NCBI GenBank assembly: GCA_003222835.1
Contig: QHXE01000465.1
Location: 1-13,280 of the forward strand
Direction: 5' to 3'
Origin: Acidobacteriota bacterium
Lineage (GTDB): Bacteria > Acidobacteriota > Blastocatellia > Pyrinomonadales > Pyrinomonadaceae
Length of the DNA stretch: 13,280 nucleotides
The translations under genes and the position numbers were made by a program. The notes under the pieces are model-generated. The model was given only the letters and a program-made list of their open reading frames with translations, was not told where the DNA came from and searched no databases. Numbering within the stretch: the stretch's first letter is position 1; every line of letters begins with the position of its first letter. This document shows, one piece after another, positions 1-8,149 of the stretch.

Positions 1-48
1 AGGTTCTGGCCCGACATCGCCACCGACCAGGAAATGAGCAAGCGTTGA
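1..48 (+). CDS. 3' end of an unidentified gene (partial)
   Basis: The reading frame starting at base 1 is open for 15 codons (R F W P D I A T D Q E M S K R) and ends at TGA 46-48. Its stop overlaps the TTG start of the radical SAM gene by four bases (TTGA at 45-48), the usual sign of translational coupling, which is why I take it as a real gene end. Only 15 residues are visible, too few to name a family. By position it belongs to the same operon as the genes that follow. Confidence 0.5.
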   Translation, partial: RFWPDIATDQEMSKR

Positions 49-1064
49 AAAAAACTTTAATGGCCAGGAACGCGCTGCGACAGTTGCGGCACCGTTTCAA
101 CCGTCCCTTCATGGTGATGTTTGAAACGACGCTGCATTGCAATATGAAGTGTGGCTACTGCGCCATCTGGCAGAATCAACAGCCCGAGGATCGCGCCGTG
201 CGCGATCGGGTCTTCGCGAGGATGGACGAGGCGGCCGATTTCGGCGTCTTCGCCTGGAGCTTTTCCGGTGGCGAGCCCCTGATGAATCCGCACATGCCCG
301 ACTACATCGAGTATGTAGCGCGCAAAGGTTTCTATACCTCAATGCCGACCAACGGCTTGGCCCTTAAGAAATATGCCGAGGCCTGCGTTAAGCTGGACCA
401 GTTGGAAGTATCGATTGACACGCTCGACCGCGAGAAGTTTGCGCACCGCCGCGGCATTGATGGGCTGCCGACTATCCTCGATGCCCTCGACTACATCAAA
501 GGCAATTTGCAACACAATACGATCCAAATCAATGCCGCCGTCGATCTCAATAATCTGGAAGATCTGCCCGCGCTGGCAGATTACTGCGAAGAGCGCGGCT
601 TTCTCTTGCACACCGAAGCGGTCCACAACGTCGTGCGTACAACCTGGAAGACTGAAGACGTTGAAATGAGAGCAGAGGAGCTCGACCGCGTGGCGGCGTT
701 TGTGTCGGAGCTGAAGAAGCGGCACAAGTGCGTCCGTTTTTATCGAGACTATTTCCAGTTCTATCGCAATGACGGATTCACGAAGAAGTTTCCCTGCCGT
801 TCGGCATCGCATCTCGTCAATATGCGGCCCGATGGCTCGATTCAATTTCCCTGTGCGTTTGTCTCACTTCATCGCGGCGCGCCCGAGATGAGTCTGCGGG
901 AAATTTATGATTCGCCCGAAGTGAGAAAGATTATTCAGCAGTCGCCAAAGATGTGGGACTTCTGCAAAGGCTGCAAGATTGGCTGCCCCTATGAAGTTTC
1001 GTCTTATCGTAACAGCCCGTTCACGGCGATCCGCGGGGGGCTCGACTTTCTTCAATTGAGTTAA
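45..1064 (+). CDS. Radical SAM protein with SPASM-like C-terminal cysteines
   Basis: This is a 339-residue radical SAM enzyme, expected to cleave S-adenosylmethionine at a [4Fe-4S] cluster and generate a 5'-deoxyadenosyl radical in the cytoplasm. The cluster motif CNMKCGYC gives C32, C36 and C39, and SGGEP (74-78) is the SAM-binding GGE motif. The C-terminal third carries further cysteines at C251, C270, C307, C310 and C314 (FPC, then CKGCKIGC), resembling the auxiliary-cluster ligands of SPASM/Twitch proteins. The TTG start at 45 is preferred because it overlaps the upstream stop and has AGGA at 29-32; an ATG at 60 is the alternative but lacks a Shine-Dalgarno. It leads a tight operon with an ABC exporter. 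The substrate cannot be read from the sequence. It does not resemble HpnH closely enough to be named so. Confidence 0.88.
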   Translation: MKKTLMARNALRQLRHRFNRPFMVMFETTLHCNMKCGYCAIWQNQQPEDRAVRDRVFARMDEAADFGVFAWSFSGGEPLMNPHMPDYIEYVARKGFYTSMPTNGLALKKYAEACVKLDQLEVSIDTLDREKFAHRRGIDGLPTILDALDYIKGNLQHNTIQINAAVDLNNLEDLPALADYCEERGFLLHTEAVHNVVRTTWKTEDVEMRAEELDRVAAFVSELKKRHKCVRFYRDYFQFYRNDGFTKKFPCRSASHLVNMRPDGSIQFPCAFVSLHRGAPEMSLREIYDSPEVRKIIQQSPKMWDFCKGCKIGCPYEVSSYRNSPFTAIRGGLDFLQLS

Positions 1065-1065
1065 C

Positions 1066-1070
1066 GAAGG
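1066..1070 (+). promoter_or_regulatory. Shine-Dalgarno site deciding a TTG start
   Basis: GAAGG lies 7 bases before the TTG at 1078. No ATG occurs near the beginning of the ABC ATPase, so this site is the main support for choosing the TTG codon. Confidence 0.55.
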
Positions 1071-1077
1071 GCCGCGT

Positions 1078-2025
1078 TTGACTGCCACTATCGAAAGCTT
1101 TTCGCGCATTGCACTAGAGCGCCGAACCGCCACGCCACGGCGCGAGATTGCCGTGCAGGTGAGCAATCTTGTCAAAGTCTATCGCAACGGCACCGAGGCC
1201 AACCGAGGTATTAGTCTCGAAGTGCGGCGTGGTGAAGTGGTGGCCATCGTCGGTCCGAATGGCGCCGGCAAGACGACCTTCTTGCGGCAACTCACTACCG
1301 AGCTTCGTCCAACCGCAGGCTCGGTCAGAGTTTTTGGCGTGGATGCCGTGGCAGAGCCGGAGCGGGCCAAACGAGCGATGGGTATAACGCCGCAGGAAGC
1401 CGGGTTGTTCGATAGGCTTACTGTTCGCGAGCACTTCGAATTGTTCGCGCGCCTCAAGCATCTGTCGGCACTCGCGGCGCGAGAAGCGGCCCAGGCAGTG
1501 ATTGCCCAACTCGGCCTGATAGCTGAAACAAACAAGAGTATCGGCGCGCTGTCCGGTGGGCAGCGACGACGTATCCTGATCGGTTTGGCGCTCCTGGGTA
1601 GTCCGCCCCTGCTGGTCTTGGATGAGCCGACAACGGGCCTTGATCCGTCGTCGCGCCGCGCCGTGTGGGGCGTGATTCGCGGAGCCGTCGCCGACGGCAC
1701 AACCGTCATTCTCTCGACGCATTACATGGAAGAGGCGGAACACTTGAGTGACCGCATCGGCGTCATCGCGTCCGGGCGCCTGATTGCCTTCGGGACGTTG
1801 GACGAACTGCTGGCCAGAGTGGACCGCAGTTACCGTCTCAGCTATCGCGATCCGATCGATCCGCTAAGCGACTTGAGAATTCGTTATTGTGCGAGCTTCG
1901 CGGAGGCGCAGCAGCACATTACGCGCGAACTACTTTCCGAATACTCGATCGCGCGGGCTTCGCTTGAAGATGTTTATTTCAGGCTCACGGGCGAACCCTT
2001 CGATAAAGACGAGGTGATTGGATGA
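1078..2025 (+). CDS. ABC exporter ATP-binding protein
   Basis: This 315-residue ATPase powers an ABC-2 type exporter. All nucleotide-binding motifs are present: Walker A GPNGAGKTT (59-67), Q-loop Q106, signature LSGGQ (158-162), Walker B LLVLDE (178-183) and the switch histidine H215 in STHYMEEAE. About 25 residues precede the ABC domain, and a C-terminal tail of about 80 residues follows, as in DrrA/NodI/CcmA-like ATPases. It starts at TTG 1078 with a good Shine-Dalgarno; GTG 1153 is a shorter alternative. Its stop overlaps the permease start in an ATGA (2022-2025), so the two are translationally coupled and very probably form one transporter. Context suggests it exports the product made by the surrounding enzymes, but polarity and substrate are inference. 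Confidence 0.93.
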   Translation: MTATIESFSRIALERRTATPRREIAVQVSNLVKVYRNGTEANRGISLEVRRGEVVAIVGPNGAGKTTFLRQLTTELRPTAGSVRVFGVDAVAEPERAKRAMGITPQEAGLFDRLTVREHFELFARLKHLSALAAREAAQAVIAQLGLIAETNKSIGALSGGQRRRILIGLALLGSPPLLVLDEPTTGLDPSSRRAVWGVIRGAVADGTTVILSTHYMEEAEHLSDRIGVIASGRLIAFGTLDELLARVDRSYRLSYRDPIDPLSDLRIRYCASFAEAQQHITRELLSEYSIARASLEDVYFRLTGEPFDKDEVIG

Positions 2026-2762
2026 TACGCGCTACGGACATCGTCTGCGTATTTCGTATTCAATTCGCCGGCACGCGCCGCGAAGTTGGCCCGTTTCTAC
2101 TGGCCGCGTTCGTCTTTCCGGCGGCGATGTACCTCTTCGCCAATGCCATCGCGGGCGCGGAAGTCGCGCCGGAACAGAGCCGCCTGCGTTTTCTTGCCGG
2201 TTCGATCGTTTTTTCTCTTTCACTGACTTCGATCAGTTGGCTCGGCTATCTCTTGCTGGAAAATCGTTTCACCGGGCGGCTCAAGCTTTTCGCTACGCTG
2301 CCGCTGGCGCCTTCCTCTTACGTTTTCGGCGTGCTGCTCTTTGCAATCGCGCAGGCCGCGGTGAGCACGACGACTCTATTGGTGGTCGGTCGTGCGCTCG
2401 GGGTTCAGATGAGCCCAAATTTCCCGCTGCTGATTGTCGTAATTCTACTGACGATCTTGTGTCTGTGCGGACTCGGCGTAGTGGTCGCAGCCCGCGCCCG
2501 GAGTTTTAGCCAGGGGTCCCTCTTAACCGATACGCTCGGCGCAGGCCTTATCTTTCTGGCGCCAGTTTTCTACGCGCCAGAGATGATGCCGAGGGCTCTA
2601 CGCGTCTTTGCGCAACTACTGCCGACAACGTTTGCTGCCCGGGCGGTGCAGACGACGCTCGCCGGCGGCCATGGGATAGGAAATGACCTATTGGTGCTCA
2701 GCTTAATCGCGGTTGCCACACTCGCGCTTGGCTTTCGATTAATGAAGTGGCGGGAGGACTGA
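2022..2762 (+). CDS. ABC-2 type exporter permease
   Basis: This is a 246-residue integral membrane protein with about six hydrophobic segments, for example around residues 23-43, 55-77, 96-122, 133-156 and 174-188, with a last one near 222-240. The stretch FLAPVFYAPEMMPRALR followed by LLPTTFAARAV and a downstream GG is typical of ABC-2 membrane proteins of the DrrB/NodJ kind. The start overlaps the ATPase stop by four bases. It is the transmembrane partner of the ATPase immediately upstream and likely moves a lipid- or glycan-like product out of the cytoplasm. A CcmB-type haem exporter is unlikely because no cytochrome c maturation genes lie nearby. Confidence 0.9.
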   Translation: MIRATDIVCVFRIQFAGTRREVGPFLLAAFVFPAAMYLFANAIAGAEVAPEQSRLRFLAGSIVFSLSLTSISWLGYLLLENRFTGRLKLFATLPLAPSSYVFGVLLFAIAQAAVSTTTLLVVGRALGVQMSPNFPLLIVVILLTILCLCGLGVVVAARARSFSQGSLLTDTLGAGLIFLAPVFYAPEMMPRALRVFAQLLPTTFAARAVQTTLAGGHGIGNDLLVLSLIAVATLALGFRLMKWRED

Positions 2763-2813
2763 ATAAAAACCACTGACAAGAAGGGCGGCGAGGTTTAGTA
2801 AAGATTTCCTGGC

Positions 2814-3959
2814 ATGAAGGTACTTGTTCTCACACTGTCGTTCGGCTCGGGCCATGTTCGCGCTGCGGAAGCTGTCGCGGATGAATTGGGCCGTCAAGCG
2901 TCTGACTCGAAAGTCATGGTGGTTGATGCGCTGGCTGAGTGCCGGTGGTTGTTTAGGACGTGTTACGTATGGCCCTACTGGCTGATGTTGCGTTACGCGC
3001 CTGGGCTGTGGGACCGCTTCTCGACTGCACGCGTCAATCAGAAGCACGAAGGGACTGCACCGGTCTGGGCCTTTCGCGCGGGCTGTCCGAAAGTGTTCTC
3101 AATCATCGAGAGTTTCGATCCCGATCTCATTGTGGCAGCCGAGGTGGCGGCGTGCGAAATGGCCGCCATCGCTCGCCGTCTGGGACTCACCCGAGCGCCA
3201 ATAATGAGCGTGATCACGGATTACGAAGCCGAACCGATTTGGGCCCAGCCTGAGGTTGACGCGTTCGCTGTTCCCGACGAGAGCGTGCGCGCTGAATTGA
3301 TCTCCTGGGGAGCATCGCCGAATCGCATTTCTATTTGCGGAATTCCAATCAATTCCGCATTCGATGCTGTGCACAATCCGAAAGCGGTGCGACTGCGTTA
3401 TGGAATTACCGACAACGCTCCCTTGGTGCTGTTAATGGGCGGGGGCATGGGGCCGACTCGAATGGATCAGGTGGTCGAACAACTGGGCGAGAGCAACACA
3501 CCGATGCATATCCTGGCTATTGCTGGCAGGGACAAACGCGTGCTGCGCAAACTTGAACGAGCGAAGGTTAAGGCTCCGGTGTCGCTGCAAGTCCTGGCTT
3601 GGACTGATGAAGTGGCTGGTCTGATGCAGACAGCTACTCTTCTGGTGACGAAACCTGGCGGATTAACAATATCAGAAGCCGCGCTGTGTTCGTTACCGGT
3701 AGTGTTTTTCGATCCGATTCCGGGCGCGGAGTTCGTCAACGCCAGGCGGATGGTCGATGCCGGCGCAGCCGTGATTGCGCAGGGTCCGGTCGAAACGGCA
3801 CGTGTGATTGTCTCGTTATTGCAAGACAACGTATCGACTGAGGCGATGACTTTGCGATCGAACAAGATGGCGCGCCCAACTGCGCGGAGAGATATTGCGC
3901 GCCTGGCGCTTAGTCTTTTGGCGCCGGTCAAAGAAGAGCCGCGTCGGATGACTGCTTGA
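2814..3959 (+). CDS. MGDG synthase/UgtP-like glycosyltransferase (GT28 type)
   Basis: This 381-residue GT-B glycosyltransferase resembles monogalactosyldiacylglycerol synthase and the processive diacylglycerol glucosyltransferase family. The N-terminal acceptor domain opens with a beta strand and the loop SFGSGHVRAA (9-18), the hallmark of the MGDG synthase domain. The C-terminal nucleotide-sugar domain shows LLMGGGMG (206-213), LAWTDEV near 261-267 and TKPGGLTISEA (279-289), with E288 in the donor-binding position. Family members add a sugar from a UDP-sugar to a membrane lipid at the cytoplasmic face. A 51-base gap separates it from the permease, and no strong Shine-Dalgarno is visible. Its setting between an exporter and a NodB deacetylase points to a glycolipid product. 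The acceptor lipid and sugar are not determinable here. Confidence 0.85.
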   Translation: MKVLVLTLSFGSGHVRAAEAVADELGRQASDSKVMVVDALAECRWLFRTCYVWPYWLMLRYAPGLWDRFSTARVNQKHEGTAPVWAFRAGCPKVFSIIESFDPDLIVAAEVAACEMAAIARRLGLTRAPIMSVITDYEAEPIWAQPEVDAFAVPDESVRAELISWGASPNRISICGIPINSAFDAVHNPKAVRLRYGITDNAPLVLLMGGGMGPTRMDQVVEQLGESNTPMHILAIAGRDKRVLRKLERAKVKAPVSLQVLAWTDEVAGLMQTATLLVTKPGGLTISEAALCSLPVVFFDPIPGAEFVNARRMVDAGAAVIAQGPVETARVIVSLLQDNVSTEAMTLRSNKMARPTARRDIARLALSLLAPVKEEPRRMTA

Positions 3960-3987
3960 AGACTTTCGCCACGGCCAACGACGAACG

Positions 3988-4734
3988 ATGCGATTCGGAC
4001 TTCCTATCATGGCGACGAGCTCGCTGGCGATGGCCTTAGCGAGCTTGTATTACGCGACGTACTCTGTGCGCTCGCAGTGGTTGGGCAGGACGTACTGGCA
4101 CGGCCGGAGAGATAGCAACGCGGTCGCTTTGACATTCGACGATGGGCCGTCGTCTGACACCGAGAGGATCCTCGACGTACTGGCAGAGCACCATCTCAGC
4201 GCCGCGTTCTTTATGGTCGGGCGCCAGGTGGAGAGCTTTCCGGGGATCGCACGGCGAGTATTTGCTGAAGGACATGAAGTGGGTAACCATTCGTATTCAC
4301 ATCCTCTCTGCCTTTTTCAACGGGCTTCCAAGACGCTTGATCAGGTGAAGCGCGCCCAGGATGTAATCGCAGAGACGATCGGAGTGAAACCAAACCTGGC
4401 GCGCCCACCCTACGGTGTGCGCACGCCGGCTTATTTCGGAGCGACGCGAGCCCTCGATCTTCATACTGTGCAGTGGGACGTTGCCGGATTCGATTGGAAG
4501 GCTCACAGCCCGAGTCAAATCGCTGACAGTGTTCTGCGCAAGGTGCGGGCCGGCTCAATCATCCTGCTTCACGATGGCGATAGTGCCGGAAAGCAGAACC
4601 GTAAGAATACGGTTCAGGCATTGCCCCTAATAATCAAAGGACTGAGGGAACGCGATCTTCAGATCGCTCCGCTCTCTCGGCTACTTCCAGAGGAGATCTA
4701 CGACCCGACCGAAGGAAAGCGCCTTAATGACTGA
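3988..4734 (+). CDS. NodB-type polysaccharide deacetylase, membrane anchored
   Basis: This 248-residue carbohydrate esterase family 4-like enzyme would remove N- or O-acetyl groups from a sugar with a bound metal. All NodB motifs are visible: TFDDGP (49-54) with the catalytic and metal-binding aspartates, HSYSH (101-105) supplying the two metal histidines, RPPYG (139-143), a D164-containing motif 4 (VQWDVAGFDW) and LLHDG (193-197). A hydrophobic stretch at about residues 5-25 before the domain looks like a signal anchor, which would place the catalytic domain outside the cytoplasm. It follows the glycosyltransferase by 28 bases, suggesting that it trims the sugar that enzyme adds, although the two may act on opposite sides of the membrane. 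The last 8 bases overlap the start of the phosphatase gene. Confidence 0.88.
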   Translation: MRFGLPIMATSSLAMALASLYYATYSVRSQWLGRTYWHGRRDSNAVALTFDDGPSSDTERILDVLAEHHLSAAFFMVGRQVESFPGIARRVFAEGHEVGNHSYSHPLCLFQRASKTLDQVKRAQDVIAETIGVKPNLARPPYGVRTPAYFGATRALDLHTVQWDVAGFDWKAHSPSQIADSVLRKVRAGSIILLHDGDSAGKQNRKNTVQALPLIIKGLRERDLQIAPLSRLLPEEIYDPTEGKRLND

Positions 4735-5390
4735 TCCGCAAACGCCGATTCTCTTTCTTGATTTTGATGGCACAATCTCGCGACGTGACGCGGTTGACGC
4801 CATCCTCGAAACCTATGCCGATCCGAAGTGGCTCACCTTCGAATCGGAATGGCAGGTCGCGAAAGCAGATCGACGCATTGCTTGATGACATAGGCATCGA
4901 TGAATTCCTGGTGCCTTTACTTGAGATGTGCGCGATGCAGCATATCCCCGTGCACATCATCAGCGATGGTTTCGACTATTGCATTCGTCGCATTCTGTCC
5001 GGAGCCGGCAAGAGAGTTGCCGCTCTACTGCGGGGCGGGCGGGTTTGCGCGGGCCACCTTGAAAGTCGAGGTCATCTCTGGCGCACGGAGTTTTCTTTCT
5101 TCCATCAAACCTGCGGGCATGGATGCGCGACATGCAAACCCGCGGTGATGCGGCTCCTCAATAAGAGTAACGCGCCGGCTATTTTCGTCGGCGACGGGTT
5201 ATCAGATCGCTACGCGGTCGAGAGCGCCGATCTCGTCTTCGCAAAAGATGGCCTCGCCGCATATTGCACCGAACAATCAATCGAGCACATTCCATATCAG
5301 AATCTCGGAGAGGTGGCTGCCCGCATCGATCGTTGGCTGGCAGGACGAGTGTTCTTGAGAGAAGAAACGCTGGACAGAGTAAGCGCCTGA
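4727..5390 (+). pseudogene. MtnX-like HAD-IB phosphatase, frameshifted by an internal deletion
   Basis: Two reading frames together encode one MtnX-like HAD phosphatase. The N-terminal part starts at ATG 4727 and contains HAD motif I DFDGT (4760-4774); it runs to E-W-Q near 4855 and hits TGA at 4883. The rest continues in another frame from about 4854 (RKQIDALLDDIGID) to the stop at 5390. That part has motif II IISDG (serine near 4962), the typical HGCATCKPAVM (lysine near 5136) and motif IV VGDGLSD (about 5187-5207). Relatives carry a conserved stretch of the type G-x-I-G-S-R-E-C-x-x-R-Q between the two parts; it is absent here, so this looks like a small deletion rather than a single-base slip. 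The missing length should be 2 modulo 3. No other disruption is visible. The start overlaps the deacetylase end by 8 bases. The substrate is presumably a phosphorylated intermediate of the pathway. Recent inactivation and assembly error are both possible. Confidence 0.8.
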
Positions 5391-5421
5391 GGGGATCTTC
5401 AGAAAAGAAAACATCATAATT

Positions 5422-6785
5422 ATGAGTACAGCCATTAACGACCTTGAGCTAATCGCACCCCTGGCCGACGAGCAGGAACTGCTTGCCCTCGAGCGTAAAT
5501 ACTGCTCGTGGGGAGACACAGTTCACTATCTCGATCCGCCCAAATTCTTCGAGCGGGCCGAGGGCCACTATCTTTACGATCGCGAGGGCACTCCGTATCT
5601 GGACTTGCAGATGTGGTATTCGGCGGCGAGTTTCGGCTACGGTAATCAACGGCTGAATCAAGCGCTGAAAGATCAGATAGACAAGCTACCGCAGCTTGCG
5701 TGTCAATATCTGCACTCAGAAAAAGTCGAGTTGGCTGCCGCAATCGGCCGACTGAACGAGTCAAAGTTCGGCCTGGAAGGACGGGTGCATTTCAATGTAG
5801 GGGGCGCGCAGGCAATCGAGGACTCACTCAAGATCGTGCGCAACTCGACCGGCAAGAATCTGGTCTTCGCGTTCATGGGGGGTTACCACGGACGCACGTT
5901 GGGCGCTTCAGCGATCACTTCGAGTTATCGCTACCGTCGTCGTTTTGGGCACTTCGCGGATCGCGCTCACTTCGTCCCCTTTCCTTATTGCTTCCGCTGC
6001 CCATACGGGAAGAAGGTGGAAGATTGCGGCCTCTATTGTGTCGATCAGTTCGCGAAGAATTTCGACACCGAATACAACTCATTCTGGGATCCGAAAGCGG
6101 GTGAAGCAGAGTTCGCGGCTTTTTACGCCGAGCCGATTCAAGCAACGGGCGGTTATGTAATTCCACCGCGCGAATACTTTCCCGCGCTCAAAAAGATTCT
6201 TAATGAACGAAACATTCTGCTGGTCGACGACGAGATTCAGATGGGCTTTTATCGGGCTGGAAAGTTTTGGGCCATGGAGAACTTTGACGTCGACCCGGAC
6301 ATCATCGTCTTTGGTAAAGCATTGACGAACGGTTTGAATCCGCTCTCTGGCCTCTGGGCGCGCGAAGAGTTGATCTCACCGGAAGTATTTCCGCCAGGTT
6401 CGACCCATTCGACCTTCTCTTCAAATCCTTTGGGCACGGCCGTCGGTATGGAAGCCGTGCGGATGATGGAAGAAGAAAACTACGAAGAGATTACTCAACG
6501 CAAGGGTGCTTATTTTCTCGCGCAGATCAGAGATCTCCACCGACGCTATCCGAAAGTAATCGGAGACACCCCGACCGCGAGTTGACTGACAAAATCTTTG
6601 CCGAGGGCATGAAAGGCAACCTCGACGCTCGCGGGCGCCGGACCGGCCTGGTCCTGGATATAGGCGGCTACTACAAGAACGTCTTTACCCTCGCTCCGTG
6701 CTTCGACATGACGGAAGAAGAGATTGACATTGCCGTTGAACTGTTTGAGCAACTCATTCGTCGGTGCGCTCCGGAACGAATCTGA
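5422..6785 (+). pseudogene. Class III PLP aminotransferase, frameshifted near its C-terminus
   Basis: Residues 1-383 (5422-6570) are a well-preserved fold-type I, class III aminotransferase. It has GYHG (154-157), VDDEIQMG with the pyridine-contacting aspartate (about 268-275), the PLP lysine K299 in FGKALTNG (codon at 6316) and STHSTFSSNP (327-336). A four-cysteine loop, CFRC (190-193) with C202 and C206, resembles the one in GABA aminotransferase relatives. After IGDT the frame ends in an out-of-frame TGA (6583-6585). The family C-terminus continues in another frame from about 6570 (PDRELTDKIF) to 6785, including GLVLDIGGYYKN. The segment normally following GD(T/V), of the form R-G-x-G-L-x-x-x-x-E, is missing, so a short deletion (length 1 modulo 3) is likelier than a point slip. 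The enzyme would install an amine on a carbonyl intermediate. Gene callers may report 5422-6585 and 6582-6785 separately. Confidence 0.85.
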
Positions 6786-6797
6786 CGGGATCAGTTC

Positions 6798-8086
6798 ATG
6801 CTGACAAACATTATCGAGCAGATCGAGCGCATGGTGCTGCACATGGAACCGCACCGCTCTGTGCGTTTCTTAAATTTGTCGCCGCCGTGGGCGATCGAAG
6901 CGATGCAGCGCGCGCGTTTTCGGCGGACCTTGCGCCTCGCCGCGAAGCGTTCTTCGTTTTATCGGGAGCAGTTTCGCCGGCGCGGCATTGAGGTGCGCCG
7001 CATCGAACATCCATCTGAACTGGGGGACTTCTACACGACCGGCGAAGACCTGCGCGCGCATGGCGCTGAGGCTTTTCTCACCGGCCACGCGGATACTGCC
7101 TTTGAAACAACTGGAACGACGTCCCCAATTCCCAAGCGAGTCTTCTTTTCACAACGCGAGCTCACCGAGATGGGAAGAACCTCTGCGATTGGTCTCTATC
7201 ATTTGGGGATTCGCGCCGAAGATCGGGTGTTGAGCGCTTACGATTGTTCCTTCTGGGTTTCGCCGGCGGTCCTGCGTATGGGGCTGCAATATCTGAACTG
7301 CTTTCACGTCGAAGCGGGCAAGATTGCGCCGCGGAACCTTCGTGGCTCGTGCGTCTGTCGGAGCTGGCGCGCGAACAGAGCACTTGGCCGATGAAACTTC
7401 TCTTCGGGGGCGGGGAAAATATCACCGAAGAAGCGCGGCGGGTTGTCGAAAGCGCGTGGGGCGCGCCGCTTTATCTCAGCTATGGCCAGACTGAATCGTT
7501 CGGCACGCTCGGCGCAGAGTGTCAGCGCCAGGACGGTTATCACCGCAACGATCTCTTCTTTTTCTTCGAGACGCCCGAGACGGATGCGGAAGGGTACGGC
7601 GAGCTTGTCTATACGACACTCGTGCGAGATGTCATGCCACTGATTCGTTATCGGTCAACCGACTTAACTCGACTAGTAGACGAGCCGTGCGCGTGCGGTT
7701 TGTTTGCTAAGCGGATCGCGAAGGTACGATCGCGCATTGATGAAATGGTGGTGTGCGGTATGGGTAACGTAGGCCCCTGGGTATTCGAGGAAGTCCTGCG
7801 CAATGTGAATGGCCCCGATGCGGACTGGCAGGCGGTGATCAAGCACGACGGCAGTATGGACGTTGTCGAGTTATGCGTTGAGCTGGCGCACTCTAATCAT
7901 CAACCGGAGGTAGAACGTGCCGTGCTCGACAATCTGCGTGCGGGATTTGCGGACTTTTGGAAGAATTATGAAATGAAGCTCTATGACTTTCGGGTGGTCC
8001 CATGTGAGCCCGGCAGTTTACGGAACGGCAGGAAATTGAAGCGTGTCTTGGACCAGAGGGAAATGGCCTTGCCGCGCGTCGATTGA
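6798..8086 (+). pseudogene. PaaK-like adenylate-forming ligase, frameshifted in the middle
   Basis: This gene resembles phenylacetate-CoA ligase/LuxE-type acyl-activating enzymes, which adenylate a carboxylate with ATP before transfer to a thiol or amine. The N-terminal part (6798 to about 7328) contains TTGTTSPIPK (residues 104-113), the phosphate-binding loop, and ends at VEAGKI. The C-terminal part continues in another frame from about 7328 (EPSWLVRLSEL) to 8086. It carries GGGENITEEARR, the adenine-site motif YGQTES, YRSTDL and a C-terminal domain with RSRIDEMV. Relatives have an extra segment of roughly 15-25 residues between these two stretches, so a small deletion (length 1 modulo 3) is inferred. 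The gene starts 12 bases after the aminotransferase stop. Joined, the parts give about 430 residues, close to family length. Callers may split it as 6798-7394 and 7244-8086. Confidence 0.82.
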
Positions 8087-8149
8087 AACTCGGGCATGAA
8101 GAATAGCAGTGGGTCGTGGTTGTTCGCGATTTAGTTTCAAGAGCGTGCT

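Noticed and set aside
339..845. 168-codon - strand ORF
   Set aside because: Antisense to the radical SAM gene; no family resemblance.
1114..1743. 209-codon ORF on the - strand
   Set aside because: It lies wholly opposite the ABC ATPase, whose full motif set proves the + strand frame; the antisense product has no recognisable domain.
2018..2509. 163-codon + strand ORF overlapping the permease
   Set aside because: It is out of frame with a clear membrane permease, arginine-rich and without hydrophobic segments; a shadow.
4727..8086. Programmed ribosomal frameshifting as an explanation for the three split genes
   Set aside because: No slippery heptamer is seen at the junctions, and conserved segments are missing rather than merely out of frame.
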